35,768 nucleotides of DNA. It comes from Candidatus Spyradosoma merdigallinarum. Lineage in GTDB: Bacteria > Verrucomicrobiota > Verrucomicrobiia > Opitutales > UBA953. The position numbers and the translations under genes were made by a program. The stretch is taken from assembly GCA_018713755.1 (NCBI GenBank), contig DVOG01000016.1:1-35768 (forward strand), in the 5' to 3' direction. Each line of letters starts with the position of its first letter. The stretch's first letter is position 1. Positions 22,995 to 31,314 of this stretch are shown here, piece by piece. The notes beneath the pieces were generated by a model. It saw only the letters and a program-made list of their open reading frames with translations. It made no database searches and was not told the DNA's origin.

Positions 22995-25145
22995 ATGCGC
23001 TTCAAGCTCACCCTTCTGCTCCTCGTCGCCAACATCGTCACGTTCGGCTTCATTTGGCGCAACGCCGGCGGGAACGCCGAGACGGAAATTTCCGCGCAGG
23101 CGTTCTTTTCGGCGGACATTTCCGAAATCGCCGTTTCCGGCGCGAACGGCGCGGCGGCGTATGCGCTGGAGCGGCGCGGGCGCGACTGGTTCATGACGCA
23201 GCCGTTCGCGTGGCGCGCCGACGCGTTCGCCGTCAGCCGCCTGCTCAACGAACTGCGCTTTCTCGACAGCAGCATCGGTTTCTCCGTGGAGGAGGCCGCC
23301 GACGCGGGCAGCTCGCTCGCGAGCTACGGGCTGGAAGAAACTTCGGCGAAGGTCAGCGTGACGGATTCGGCGGGAACGCACGAGCTGCGGCTCGGGAAAA
23401 CGACGCCGGACGGACGCTGCGTCTACGTGCTTTCTCCCGACGGGAAAGTCATCGTTCCCGCGCCGCGGTCGCTGTTCAACGCGGTCGCGCAGACGCCGGA
23501 CGACCTGCGCAGCCGCGAAGTCTTTTCCATGCGGCCTTACGAAATCCGCGCCGTCACGGTGCGCACGGCTTTTTCCGGCGGGCGCGAGCAGCGCACGGGG
23601 CTGGTGCGCGTCCGCGGGAACGAGGAGTCGCCCGACGCGGCGCAGTGGCGCTTCGAGACGCCCGTCGCCGCCGCCGCCGATTCCCGGCTCGTGGAAAAGC
23701 GACTCGGCGAGCTCGCTTCGCTCGGCTACGTCCGCATCGTTTCCGGGGACGCGGGGGATTCCGACGCCTACGGGCTGAAAACGCCGGGAATGCGCTTCAC
23801 GCTCGACGCGGCGGACCGCAGCCGCACGCTGCTCGTCGGAAACGCAGATCCGAGCGACGCCTCCGGCGAGACGCGCTTCGCGAAGCTCGAAAACAATCCC
23901 GCCGTCTTCACCGTTCCCGCGGCGCCCGTCGAGGCCTGGCGCGACGCGGCGCGGGAAATGCGCGACCCGTATTTTCTGCGCTTCGATCCCGCGGAGCTCA
24001 TCGGCATCACGATTCACGACGGGAACGACGCGCTCGTGATTCACCGCATGAACGTCGCCCGCGGGAAGGCGGGCGAAGCCGCGGAGGACGCTTCCGTTCC
24101 CGCCGTCGCCGCGGCTCCGGACGTGGGCGCCGTCGCCGAACCGCGGCCGGAGATTTTTTCGGAAAAATCCGCCGCCGCCGCCAATCCCGTCTACAATTCG
24201 TGGCAGATGCCCGTCGCTCCCGGCTCGAGCGTGACGGCGGCGACGAAGGTCGAGCCCGAAGTCATCGCCGAGCTGATCGAAAAGCTGCGGAATCTGCGCG
24301 CGGTGCGCGCTCCGGGCGCGGACGACCCCGCGCTGTCCGCCGCCCGGCGCCGGCTCTGCGACGCGTTCGTCGCGGACGTCGCGACGCCGGAAGACATTTC
24401 TCAGATGAAGTTCAACACGCCGCTGCGCATCGTCGAGCTCGAATTCGCTTCGCCGGACGGGAAGACGCGCTCGCAGACGCTCACGATCGCGCCGGCGGCG
24501 GAAGAGGGCACGCCGATTCACGCCAAGACGGGAACGTCGATTTATTCGATCACGCCTGAAATTCTCGACGATCTCGACGCGCACGCGGCGCATTTCCGCG
24601 ACCGCCTCGTCTTCACGCTGCCCGAGGGCGGGAAAATCGTCGGGCTGAAGCTTTCCGAGCTCGACGGGCATCTCGAAAAGACGCTGCTGCGGGAAGCCTG
24701 TCCCGAAGGCGTCGCGGATTGGGCGGAAGAGCTCGAAAAGAACGCGGAGCCGTTCCCGCAGGCGCTCGCGAAGCTGATTCGCGCGACGTCGACGGTCGTC
24801 GCCGTTTCGTATCTGCCCGAACCGTTTTCGCGGAGCTTCGAGGACGACGCGTATTTGGGCATGGGCGTTCCCGAGCCGTGGCGCTACCGTGTCGACGTCG
24901 ACGTGCTTCTCGCCGACGGCGAAAAGAACACGCCGGGAAAAACGGAGACGGTGACGTATTTTCTGACGCGGCGGCTCGGCGGGACGACGCAGCTCGCCGG
25001 TTCGCCGGCGCAGGACTGCATTTTCCGCATTCGTCAGGATTTCATCGACGCCATGCACGCGCTGACGTTCAACCGTTCGGGCATCATTCCCGAAATCAGC
25101 GATCCCGACGGCATTTCCGCCGACAACATCAGGCCCGCGGAATGA
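22995..25145 (+). CDS. DUF4340 domain-containing protein
   Basis: The 716-residue, probably periplasmic protein is anchored by an N-terminal helix (MRFKLTLLLLVANIVTFGFI). DUF4340 features are visible: ALERRGRDWFMTQPFAWRAD, then YGLEETSAKVSVTD and ELRLGKTTPDGRCVYVLSPD. A second similar arrangement follows (YGLKTPGMRFTLDAADRSRT, LLVGNADP, VFTVPAAPVEAW). DUF4340 genes commonly sit beside GldG-type genes, as here, 39 bases apart. A linker near residues 350-395 (Ala/Val/Pro-rich) separates the halves. Biochemical role is unknown. Confidence 0.85.
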   Translation: MRFKLTLLLLVANIVTFGFIWRNAGGNAETEISAQAFFSADISEIAVSGANGAAAYALERRGRDWFMTQPFAWRADAFAVSRLLNELRFLDSSIGFSVEEAADAGSSLASYGLEETSAKVSVTDSAGTHELRLGKTTPDGRCVYVLSPDGKVIVPAPRSLFNAVAQTPDDLRSREVFSMRPYEIRAVTVRTAFSGGREQRTGLVRVRGNEESPDAAQWRFETPVAAAADSRLVEKRLGELASLGYVRIVSGDAGDSDAYGLKTPGMRFTLDAADRSRTLLVGNADPSDASGETRFAKLENNPAVFTVPAAPVEAWRDAAREMRDPYFLRFDPAELIGITIHDGNDALVIHRMNVARGKAGEAAEDASVPAVAAAPDVGAVAEPRPEIFSEKSAAAANPVYNSWQMPVAPGSSVTAATKVEPEVIAELIEKLRNLRAVRAPGADDPALSAARRRLCDAFVADVATPEDISQMKFNTPLRIVELEFASPDGKTRSQTLTIAPAAEEGTPIHAKTGTSIYSITPEILDDLDAHAAHFRDRLVFTLPEGGKIVGLKLSELDGHLEKTLLREACPEGVADWAEELEKNAEPFPQALAKLIRATSTVVAVSYLPEPFSRSFEDDAYLGMGVPEPWRYRVDVDVLLADGEKNTPGKTETVTYFLTRRLGGTTQLAGSPAQDCIFRIRQDFIDAMHALTFNRSGIIPEISDPDGISADNIRPAE

Positions 25146-25188
25146 GTTCCCGGATTTTTTCTTTCACCACCGAAACGACAACGACACC

Positions 25189-25722
25189 ATGACCGCACCC
25201 ATCCCGCCCCAGAAAACCGCTTATTCCGCCGCCGCCGCCGAGGACGCGATTCTCGTCTTCGTCCGCGGGCGCGCGACTTACACGACGTGCCGCGCCTTCG
25301 GCGAATTTCTCGAAGCCGCTCCCGCGAGCGGGCGTTCCCGCCTCGTCATCGACCTCTCCGAATGCGCGAGTTTGGACAGCACGGTTCTCGGGCTCATCGC
25401 CGGCGCCGCCGTCGAATTCCGCAAAAACGGCGGAGAAGTTTTCCTGCAGCGGGCGACGGGGCGGACGCGCGACGTCATCGAAAACCTCGGCCTTCCCGCG
25501 TTGCTGACGCTGCTTCCGGAAAGCGAAACCGCGCCGCTTCCCGAGGCGCTGGCCGCGGGGGAAACGTCGCTTCCCGAAGCCGCTCCCGCAAGCGGCGGAA
25601 CGATTCTCCAGGCGCATGAGACGCTGATGGCGGCGAACCCGGAAAACGTCGCGCGGTTCAAGGACGTCGTCGCCTTCATGCGCGAAGACCTCATGAAAGA
25701 CTTGTCCGAAGAGCGCTCCTGA
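25189..25722 (+). CDS. STAS-domain protein (anti-sigma-factor-antagonist-like)
   Basis: The 177-residue protein has an N-terminal STAS domain (about residues 15-110). VIDLSECASLDSTVLGLI is the phosphorylation loop, and Ser64, after Asp63, aligns with the Ser phosphorylated in SpoIIAA-type proteins. The rest (about 115-177) is an Ala/Pro-rich linker and an acidic C-terminal helix ending EDLMKDLSEERS. No cognate kinase or phosphatase is nearby. It is probably part of a partner-switching circuit or a membrane-complex accessory (as MlaB is); the sequence does not decide which. Confidence 0.8.
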   Translation: MTAPIPPQKTAYSAAAAEDAILVFVRGRATYTTCRAFGEFLEAAPASGRSRLVIDLSECASLDSTVLGLIAGAAVEFRKNGGEVFLQRATGRTRDVIENLGLPALLTLLPESETAPLPEALAAGETSLPEAAPASGGTILQAHETLMAANPENVARFKDVVAFMREDLMKDLSEERS

Positions 25723-25760
25723 GCGCGTTCCCGCCGCCGTTTTTCCTCTCTCCGTTCACG

Positions 25761-27041
25761 ATGCAGACTTACGTTGAGGCTTTGGCAGAGCTCTGCCGCT
25801 CCGCGGGATTGCCTCCGCAATACGCCGGGGACGCGGCGCTGCTGCTTTCCGCGGCGGCGTTCGCGCTGGCGATTTTCGTCGTCCAGCGCGCGCTGAAATG
25901 GACGCTGACCGCCGTCGCGCGCGTTTGGGCGAAGCGTTCCCGCAACACGTGGGACGACGCGTTCTGCGAGGCGCATTTCCCGTCGCGCGCGGCGCATTTG
26001 TTCGCCGCCGTGCTGAGCGTGCGGCTTTTCGGCGCGATTTTCGAAGAGGGGACGCGGCTGTTCGAGATTTTCCGGGCGGCGACGGGCGTCTACTTCGCCG
26101 TCGCGGTCGCGGGAACGGTCTTCGCCGCGCTCGGCGCGCTGATGATCGTCGGGATGAACGACAAACGGTTCAAGGACGTTCCGATCAAGGGCTTTTTCCA
26201 GGCGCTGAAAATCCTGGTCGCGCTCGGCGCGGCGGTTTGGGTGCTTTCGATTCTTTCGGACAAATCTCCCGCGTATTTTCTGTCGGGGCTCGGCGCGCTG
26301 ATGGCGATTCTTCTGATCGTCTTCAAGGACGCGCTGCTGGGCTTCACGGCGGGCGTGATGATTTCGGCGAACGATCTCGTCCGCAACAAGGACTGGATAG
26401 AAATTCAGAGCATGGGCGTGGACGGGGAGGTTTTCGACGTTTCGCTGACGACGGTGAAGGTGCGCAACTGGGACAACACGATCGCCAACGTTCCCGCCTA
26501 CGCGCTGATTTCCACCGCGTTCAAGAACTGGCGCGGCATGGAGACTTCCGGCGGGCGGCGCATCAAGCGCGCGATCCGCATCGACATGCAGACCGTGCAT
26601 TTCGCGTCGGAAGACGAAATCGCGCGCTGGCGGAAAATCGAGCTGCTCAAGCCGTATTTGACGCGGAAGCTCGAAGAAATCTCCGCCGCGAACGCGCGCG
26701 TTCCCGCGGAAGCTTCCGGCGTTCCCGCGAACGTGCGCATGCTGACGAATCTCGGCACGTTCCGCGCCTACTGCATGGCGTATCTGAAGGCGAACAAGCG
26801 CATCCACCAGGGCATGACGATGCTCGTGCGCCAGCTCGACCCGGGTCCGACCGGGCTCCCGCTCGAAATCTACGTCTTCACGAACGACACGCGCTGGGCG
26901 AATTACGAGGACATCCAGTCGGACATTTTCGACCACCTGCTCGCCGTGATTTCCGAGTTCGGCCTCGCGCCGTATCAGGAGCCCAGCGGGCGCAACTTCG
27001 AAGGCGCGCTTGCTCTCGCCGGACGTTCCCGCCGCGCCTGA
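25761..27041 (+). CDS. Mechanosensitive channel of the MscS family, YbdG-like
   Basis: Inner-membrane osmotic safety channel, 426 residues. Five hydrophobic segments lie between residues 25 and 205. The pore-lining helix is followed by the conserved beta domain KDWIEIQSMGVDGEVFDVSL, and TTVKVRNWDNTIANVPAYAL and FKNWRGMETSGGRRIKR are characteristic of YbdG. The soluble C-terminal domain runs from about 275 to 405. Residues near 312-322 contain VPA twice within a few residues, each VPA being a copy of the genome word in a linker. Near its stop a 24-base direct repeat begins. Confidence 0.92.
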   Translation: MQTYVEALAELCRSAGLPPQYAGDAALLLSAAAFALAIFVVQRALKWTLTAVARVWAKRSRNTWDDAFCEAHFPSRAAHLFAAVLSVRLFGAIFEEGTRLFEIFRAATGVYFAVAVAGTVFAALGALMIVGMNDKRFKDVPIKGFFQALKILVALGAAVWVLSILSDKSPAYFLSGLGALMAILLIVFKDALLGFTAGVMISANDLVRNKDWIEIQSMGVDGEVFDVSLTTVKVRNWDNTIANVPAYALISTAFKNWRGMETSGGRRIKRAIRIDMQTVHFASEDEIARWRKIELLKPYLTRKLEEISAANARVPAEASGVPANVRMLTNLGTFRAYCMAYLKANKRIHQGMTMLVRQLDPGPTGLPLEIYVFTNDTRWANYEDIQSDIFDHLLAVISEFGLAPYQEPSGRNFEGALALAGRSRRA

Positions 27042-27092
27042 GGCGCGGGAACGCCGTTCGGCCGCGCCTGCTCTCGCCGGGCGTTCCCGCCG
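27011..27092. repeat. Imperfect tandem duplication carrying the repeated word
   Basis: Positions 27011-27034 and 27069-27092 are identical at 23 of 24 bases (TGCTCTCGCCGG, A or G, CGTTCCCGCCG). GCCGCGCCTG also occurs at 27031-27040 and 27061-27070. Between the two copies lies an inverted copy, so 27045-27055 and 27080-27090 form an 11-bp stem. It spans the end of the channel gene and the gap before the convergent CPBP gene. It may act as a weak terminator, but no T-run follows. Confidence 0.7.
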
Positions 27093-27103
27093 TTTGCCGG
27101 ATT

Positions 27104-27718
27104 TTATATCGGGAACCAGATGAAAACCGCCGCGTCCCAAAAGGCGTGGGAGAGGATGATCGCGGAAAAGCGTTCGGGGAAAAAGCGGTAGAGCGCGCCC
27201 CAGACGACGCCGGCGGTCAGCGCGGCCGCCGTCAGCATGAAGTTGCACGAGCCCGCATGCGCCAAAGCGTAGAGCAGGGAGGCCGCGGCGAAGCCGGCGT
27301 TCGCGCCCCAGCGTTCCGACAAGGTGCGCTGCACGTAGCCGCGCCAATAAATCTCTTCGGCGGGACCGATGAGCAAAAGCATCAGCGCGGCGAGCAGCCA
27401 CGGCGATTCGCCTTCTTTCATGCCGTAGATGGCGTCCACTTGCGGACGCGCGAAGTCGAACATCCAGGCCGACGCCTTGTCGCCGAGCCAGAAAACGCCC
27501 CACAGCGCGGCGGCGATCGCCGCGCCGAGCGCGACGTCGGAAACGCGCCAGCGGATCTGCCGCAGACAGCCGCGGTCGAACGCGACGGAAAGGACGCAGA
27601 GCGCGACGGCCGAGGCGGTCATCATCCGCCAAAAATCGACGTGAGGCGCCGTCGGCGGCGAGAACATCGCCGTCCACAGCGCGAAGGCGAGCGCCAGCGT
27701 GAACAGGAGCTTTTTCAC
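27104..27718 (-). CDS. CPBP-family intramembrane metalloprotease (CAAX/Abi-like)
   Basis: Multi-spanning membrane protein of 204 residues with the CPBP motifs. EEIYWRGYVQ carries Glu121, Glu122 and Arg126, YALAHAG is the second motif, and LSHAFWDAAVF the third His. About six hydrophobic stretches are visible. Such proteins process prenylated proteins or bacteriocins in other organisms; this one's substrate is unknown. It overlaps menA by four bases and is translationally coupled behind it. Confidence 0.88.
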   Translation of the reverse strand: MKKLLFTLALAFALWTAMFSPPTAPHVDFWRMMTASAVALCVLSVAFDRGCLRQIRWRVSDVALGAAIAAALWGVFWLGDKASAWMFDFARPQVDAIYGMKEGESPWLLAALMLLLIGPAEEIYWRGYVQRTLSERWGANAGFAAASLLYALAHAGSCNFMLTAAALTAGVVWGALYRFFPERFSAIILSHAFWDAAVFIWFPI

Positions 27719-28608
27719 GACATGATTCCGCTGACGATGAAGCTTGCGGACAGCGACAGGCTGAACATCAGCTGAAGCTTCGCCGTGGCTTCATCCAAGT
27801 CGGCGATGGCGGCGGAACCGTCTTTGATGAAGCAGACGGCTTTGCGCGCATTTTTCAGCGCGGGGAAAAACGCCGCCCATGCGATCAGGTTCCACGCCGG
27901 CAGCATCCCGACGGCGACGCAGCCGCTGATCCAAAAAAACGGAAGGATGATTTCGGCGCAGTAGAGCGCGACGGACGCGCGCGCCCCGATGTTCATCGCG
28001 ACGGTGCGGATGCGCGCGCGCCGGTCGGTGCGCATGTCCCGCGTGTTGTTGCAGTGCAGAATGGCCACGGTGATCAGCCCCACCGGAACGGCCAGGCAAA
28101 GCACACTCCAGTCGAGCTGAAGCGTCGCCGCGTAGACCGTTCCCACGGTGGGAAGCAGCGCATAGGCCGTGAATATCACGAAGTCGCCGAAGGCGCGGTA
28201 TTTCAAAAACGGATACAAAACGGAACAGGCCAGGCCGCCGAGCCCGATACAGAGCAGCGGCGCGCCCGTGCGCAGCCACAATCCGACGCCGGCGACGATC
28301 GCCGCGGCCAAAAGCCCGACGGAGAGCCGCAAAATCTCTTTCGGCGCGAACATGCCGCTCGTCAGCGTGCGCGCGCCGTAAGTGTCGTTCGCGTCGACGC
28401 GGCGCCGATAGTCGAAATAATCGCTCCACGTGTTGCCGGCGGCATGAAACACGATGATGTTCAGCAGCGCCCAAATGCCGTTGAGCCAATTCGCGTCGTC
28501 GTGCCGAGCGAACAGATAGCCCAGCGTCGCGACGACGGGCATGGCGGACGCCGGGAACGACCACGGCCGCACGGCGATCAGCCATTCTTTCATCGTATGC
28601 TTTTTCAT
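27715..28608 (-). CDS. menA: UbiA-family prenyltransferase, MenA-like
   Basis: Probable 1,4-dihydroxy-2-naphthoate polyprenyltransferase that makes demethylmenaquinone in the inner membrane. The 297-residue protein has about eight hydrophobic segments. The first Asp-rich motif is NTWSDYFDYRRRVD (Asn59, Asp63, Asp66), and the second is LHCNNTRDMRTDR. YGARTLTSG is another MenA-like segment. Other UbiA members are possible, and the remaining menaquinone genes are not in the window. The start is the ATG at 28608, or 28593 (MKEWL). It is divergent from nth. Confidence 0.82.
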   Translation of the reverse strand: MKKHTMKEWLIAVRPWSFPASAMPVVATLGYLFARHDDANWLNGIWALLNIIVFHAAGNTWSDYFDYRRRVDANDTYGARTLTSGMFAPKEILRLSVGLLAAAIVAGVGLWLRTGAPLLCIGLGGLACSVLYPFLKYRAFGDFVIFTAYALLPTVGTVYAATLQLDWSVLCLAVPVGLITVAILHCNNTRDMRTDRRARIRTVAMNIGARASVALYCAEIILPFFWISGCVAVGMLPAWNLIAWAAFFPALKNARKAVCFIKDGSAAIADLDEATAKLQLMFSLSLSASFIVSGIMS

Positions 28609-28737
28609 GGCGCCGATGTTAAGAAATTGCGGAGAGAATGGAAGCCGTTTTGAAAAAAAATCCGAAATCCGGCGTCCGCGCGGCAGAGCGCCGCGTTCCC
28701 GCGAAATCTTCCGCGGCGCGTTCCCGCGTTTTTCCCG

Positions 28738-28767
28738 TTGCGGAAACGCGCCGCTCCCGCAGAATAT
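28738..28767 (+). promoter_or_regulatory. Predicted nth promoter, near-leaderless
   Basis: TTGCGG (28738-28743), an 18-base spacer and GAATAT (28762-28767). Eight bases separate it from the ATG at 28776. It also explains why an upstream in-frame ATG at 28638 is not used. Confidence 0.4.
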
Positions 28768-28775
28768 TTCGCGCC

Positions 28776-29438
28776 ATGACGAAGAAAGAACGCGCGCAGT
28801 TCATCGCGGAAACGCTGGACGAGCTTTATCCGAATCCGCCGATTCCGCTGCGGCACAAGGACGCCTTCACGCTGCTCGTCGCCGTCGTGCTGTCCGCGCA
28901 GTGCACGGACAAGCGCGTGAACGAGGTCACGCCGTCGCTGTTCGCGCTCGCGGACACGCCGGAGGCGATGGCGCGGCTGCGCCCCGAAGACGTCGAAAAA
29001 ATCATCCGCCCCTGCGGGCTTTCCCCGCGCAAATCCCGCGCGATCGTTTCGCTTTCGAAAGACATCGCGGAAAAGCACGGCGGGCGCGTTCCCGCGGATT
29101 TCGCCGCGCTGGAGGCGCTCGACGGCGTCGGGCACAAGACGGCGTCGGTCGTCATGTCGCAGGCGTTCGGCGTTCCCGCCTTTCCCGTGGACACGCACAT
29201 TCATCGGCTCGCGGCGCGCTGGAAACTTTCTTCGGGGAAAAGCGTCGAGCGCACGGAGCGGGACCTCAAGGCGCTTTTTCCGCGGGAGCGCTGGAACCGC
29301 CTGCACATCCAAATGATTCTCTACGGGCGGGAACACTGCACCGCGCGCGGCTGCGACGGACACGTCTGCGGCATCTGCCGCGCGCTCAACGGCGAAAAAA
29401 AGCCGCCGCGCGGCAAGGCGGGAGGCGGGAAAAAATGA
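28776..29438 (+). CDS. nth: Endonuclease III (DNA glycosylase/AP lyase)
   Basis: Base-excision-repair enzyme that removes oxidised pyrimidines and nicks AP sites. The 220-residue protein has the helix-hairpin-helix LDGVGHKTASVV with catalytic Lys, then FPVDTHIHRLAARW with catalytic Asp. AFTLLVAVVLSAQCTDKRVN is the conserved N-terminal segment. The C-terminal cysteines are spaced C-x4-C-x4-C-x2-C (HCTARGCDGHVCGIC), unlike the C-x6-C-x2-C-x5-C of E. coli Nth. An [4Fe-4S] cluster is still possible. The stop overlaps the mtfA start (ATGA). Confidence 0.94.
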   Translation: MTKKERAQFIAETLDELYPNPPIPLRHKDAFTLLVAVVLSAQCTDKRVNEVTPSLFALADTPEAMARLRPEDVEKIIRPCGLSPRKSRAIVSLSKDIAEKHGGRVPADFAALEALDGVGHKTASVVMSQAFGVPAFPVDTHIHRLAARWKLSSGKSVERTERDLKALFPRERWNRLHIQMILYGREHCTARGCDGHVCGICRALNGEKKPPRGKAGGGKK

Positions 29439-30268
29439 CGGAAATTTTCGTCGCGGCCGCGGCGGTCTTCCTCGCCGGCTTCATTTTCCTGACGCTGCGC
29501 GCGCGCCGGCGTCGGAAAAAATTCTTCGACGCGCCGTTCCCGCCGCAGTGGAGAAAACTTCTGCGCCGCAACGTTCCCGCCTACGAAAAGCTGCCCGCGG
29601 ACCTGCGCGAAAAATTTCACCGCCGCGTCAAAGAGTTTCTCGCCGAAAAAAATTTCGAGGCCTGCGGCGGGCTCGAAACCGTCTCCGACGCCCTCGCGCT
29701 GACCATCGCCGGAAACGCGTCGCTGCTCGTGATGAACCGCCCCGGCGAAGCCTGGCGCGCGCTGCACTCCGTGCTCGTCTACCCCGGCGCGTTCGGCGCG
29801 GAAAAAGACGACGCCGACGACGCGGGCGAGGCCGGCGGCGTCCCGATTCGGCGGGAACGCGGCGCGCGCGACGGCGAGTCCTGGACGCACGGCAGCGTCG
29901 TGTTCTCGCGGGAACGCATCGCGCGCGACATCGCGCTGCACGGGAACGGGCAAAACGTCGTGATTCACGAATTCGCGCATCAGCTCGATTCCGACGACGG
30001 AATCGCCGGCGGCCGCCCGCCGTTCGCCGATCCCGCCGACGCCAAGACGTGGGCGGAAGTTTCCGCGCGCGAGCTCGAACGCTTGCGCTCCGGCGACGCC
30101 GAGACCGTCATCGACGAATACGGCGCGGAAAATCCCGCGGAGTTTTTCGCGACCGCCGTCGAAGCCTTTTTCGAAATGCCCGCGGAAACGCGCCGCGCGC
30201 ATCCCGCGCTCTACGCGCTGCTCGCGCGCCTTTTCGCGGTCGATCCCGCGGAGCAGTTCCGCCGCTGA
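29435..30268 (+). CDS. mtfA: MtfA-like zinc peptidase (M90 family)
   Basis: The 277-residue protein has an N-terminal transmembrane segment (residues 4-21) followed by a peptidase domain. The zinc motif is HEFAH (178-182) within NVVIHEFAHQLD. The third-ligand region is ENPAEFFATAVEAFFE, near residue 235. In E. coli MtfA binds Mlc and links to glucose PTS control; that role is not established here. Positions 125-150 hold an acidic, Gly/Arg-rich insert. It overlaps nth by four bases, so the two are coupled. Confidence 0.9.
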   Translation: MTEIFVAAAAVFLAGFIFLTLRARRRRKKFFDAPFPPQWRKLLRRNVPAYEKLPADLREKFHRRVKEFLAEKNFEACGGLETVSDALALTIAGNASLLVMNRPGEAWRALHSVLVYPGAFGAEKDDADDAGEAGGVPIRRERGARDGESWTHGSVVFSRERIARDIALHGNGQNVVIHEFAHQLDSDDGIAGGRPPFADPADAKTWAEVSARELERLRSGDAETVIDEYGAENPAEFFATAVEAFFEMPAETRRAHPALYALLARLFAVDPAEQFRR

Positions 30269-30328
30269 GCGGCGTTCCCGCGCCGCGCGGGGAAGGCTGC
30301 GCCGCGGAGTCTCAAATAAAAGGCGAGG

Positions 30329-30359
30329 AAAAAGCGCTTGCGCGGGCGCTTTTTTTTTT
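30329..30359 (+). terminator. Intrinsic terminator after mtfA
   Basis: AAAAAGCGC (30329-30337) pairs with GCGCTTTTT (30346-30354) around an 8-base loop, and the T-run continues to 30359. It separates nth-mtfA from the PEP-CTERM gene. It does not use the genome word. Confidence 0.8.
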
Positions 30360-30455
30360 GTCAGAATCGTTGTTCAAGAAATGAGACGCCGCTCCCGCGC
30401 CGTTCCGTTTCCGAAAAAAAAAACGAAAATACAATCACAACTGACAAAACGCATC

Positions 30456-31161
30456 ATGAAAAAATGCATCACGATTGCGGCGCTTCTCGCCGCGGGAACG
30501 GCGTTCGTCAACGCGGCGGATCTCACGTCGACGTTCGCGGGACAAACAAACGGACAGCATCGCGCTGAACGTCGCCGGCATTGACGGCGTCACGGGCACG
30601 GTCGCTCTCGGCGGGGACGCCTCCGCTTTCCAGACCTCCGGCGCGGCGGGCGGAGACAGCGCGTTCTTCTCCCCGGACATAAACGTCGGACAAAGCGCGG
30701 GGAACACGTGGACGGCGACGTTCACCTACGATTTCGGCGCCGAGTCGCTCACCGTCGATTCGATCGCGCTGGATCTCGGCATCTTCAATGCTTCCGGCGA
30801 TTGGCAGGGTGCGAACGTTGACCGCTATTTCGACTTTTCGGTGACGCTGAGCAACGGCACCGATTCCGTGGAATACTCGGCGGAGAATATCATGATTTCC
30901 GGCGTTGTCGACGGATACGGCAACGGTCTTAACACGCACTATTCGCTCGACCTCAGCGGCAGCGAGCTGGAGCTTTCCGGGGACAGCGTCACGCTGACGC
31001 TGACGGTTTCGCGGGGTGAATCGAACACGCTCGGCTGCTTCATCGGGCTGAACAGCGTCACGCTCAAGGACGCCGCCGCCGTTCCGGAGCCGTCGGCGTT
31101 CGGCCTGCTCGCGGGACTGGGCGCGCTGGCGCTCGTCGCTTCGCGCCGCCGCCGCAAATGA
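30456..31161 (+). pseudogene. PEP-CTERM-sorted secreted protein with a single frameshift
   Basis: The ATG at 30456 opens a Sec signal peptide (MKKCITIAALLAAGTAFVNA). The mature part begins ADLTSTFAGQTN, and a +1 shift at about 30552-30553 then breaks the frame. Removing one G of that GG restores AGQTNDSIALNVAGIDG and a product of about 235 residues. The body is a beta-rich domain (YDFGAESLTVDSIALDLGIF, NGTDSVEYSAENIMISG). The C-terminus is VPEPSAFGLLAGLGALALVA plus RRRRK, a textbook PEP-CTERM sorting tail that an exosortase would process. TACAAT (30430-30435) is a likely -10. The break may be a real mutation or a sequencing error. Confidence 0.82.
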
Positions 31162-31213
31162 GGCGCGGGGAAAAGAAGCTTTTTCATATCCTTAGACAAG
31201 TCAGCAGAGACAG

Positions 31214-31255
31214 AGGCGTTCCCGTCGGGACTTTCCGCGGGAACGCCTTTTTTTT
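31214..31255 (+). terminator. Intrinsic terminator after the PEP-CTERM gene, built from the repeated word
   Basis: AGGCGTTCCCG (31214-31224) pairs with CGGGAACGCCT (31238-31248), 11 bp around a 13-base loop, followed by a run of eight T. Both arms are copies of the genome-wide word. Confidence 0.85.
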
Positions 31256-31314
31256 CGTTTCGCGCGGGAGCGCGGGCGTGTATTTTTCGGAAAAAATCAT
31301 TTTTCTTTTCGCTT

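Noticed and set aside
22986..25058. Minus-strand open frame of 690 codons opposite the DUF4340 gene
   Set aside because: It is the exact antisense of a protein with a signal anchor and recognisable domain. No start context or family features.
25278..27677. Minus-strand open frame of 799 codons opposite the STAS and channel genes
   Set aside because: Low-complexity Arg/Ala/Asp translation overlapping two well-supported plus-strand genes and the CPBP gene. High GC removes stop codons by chance.
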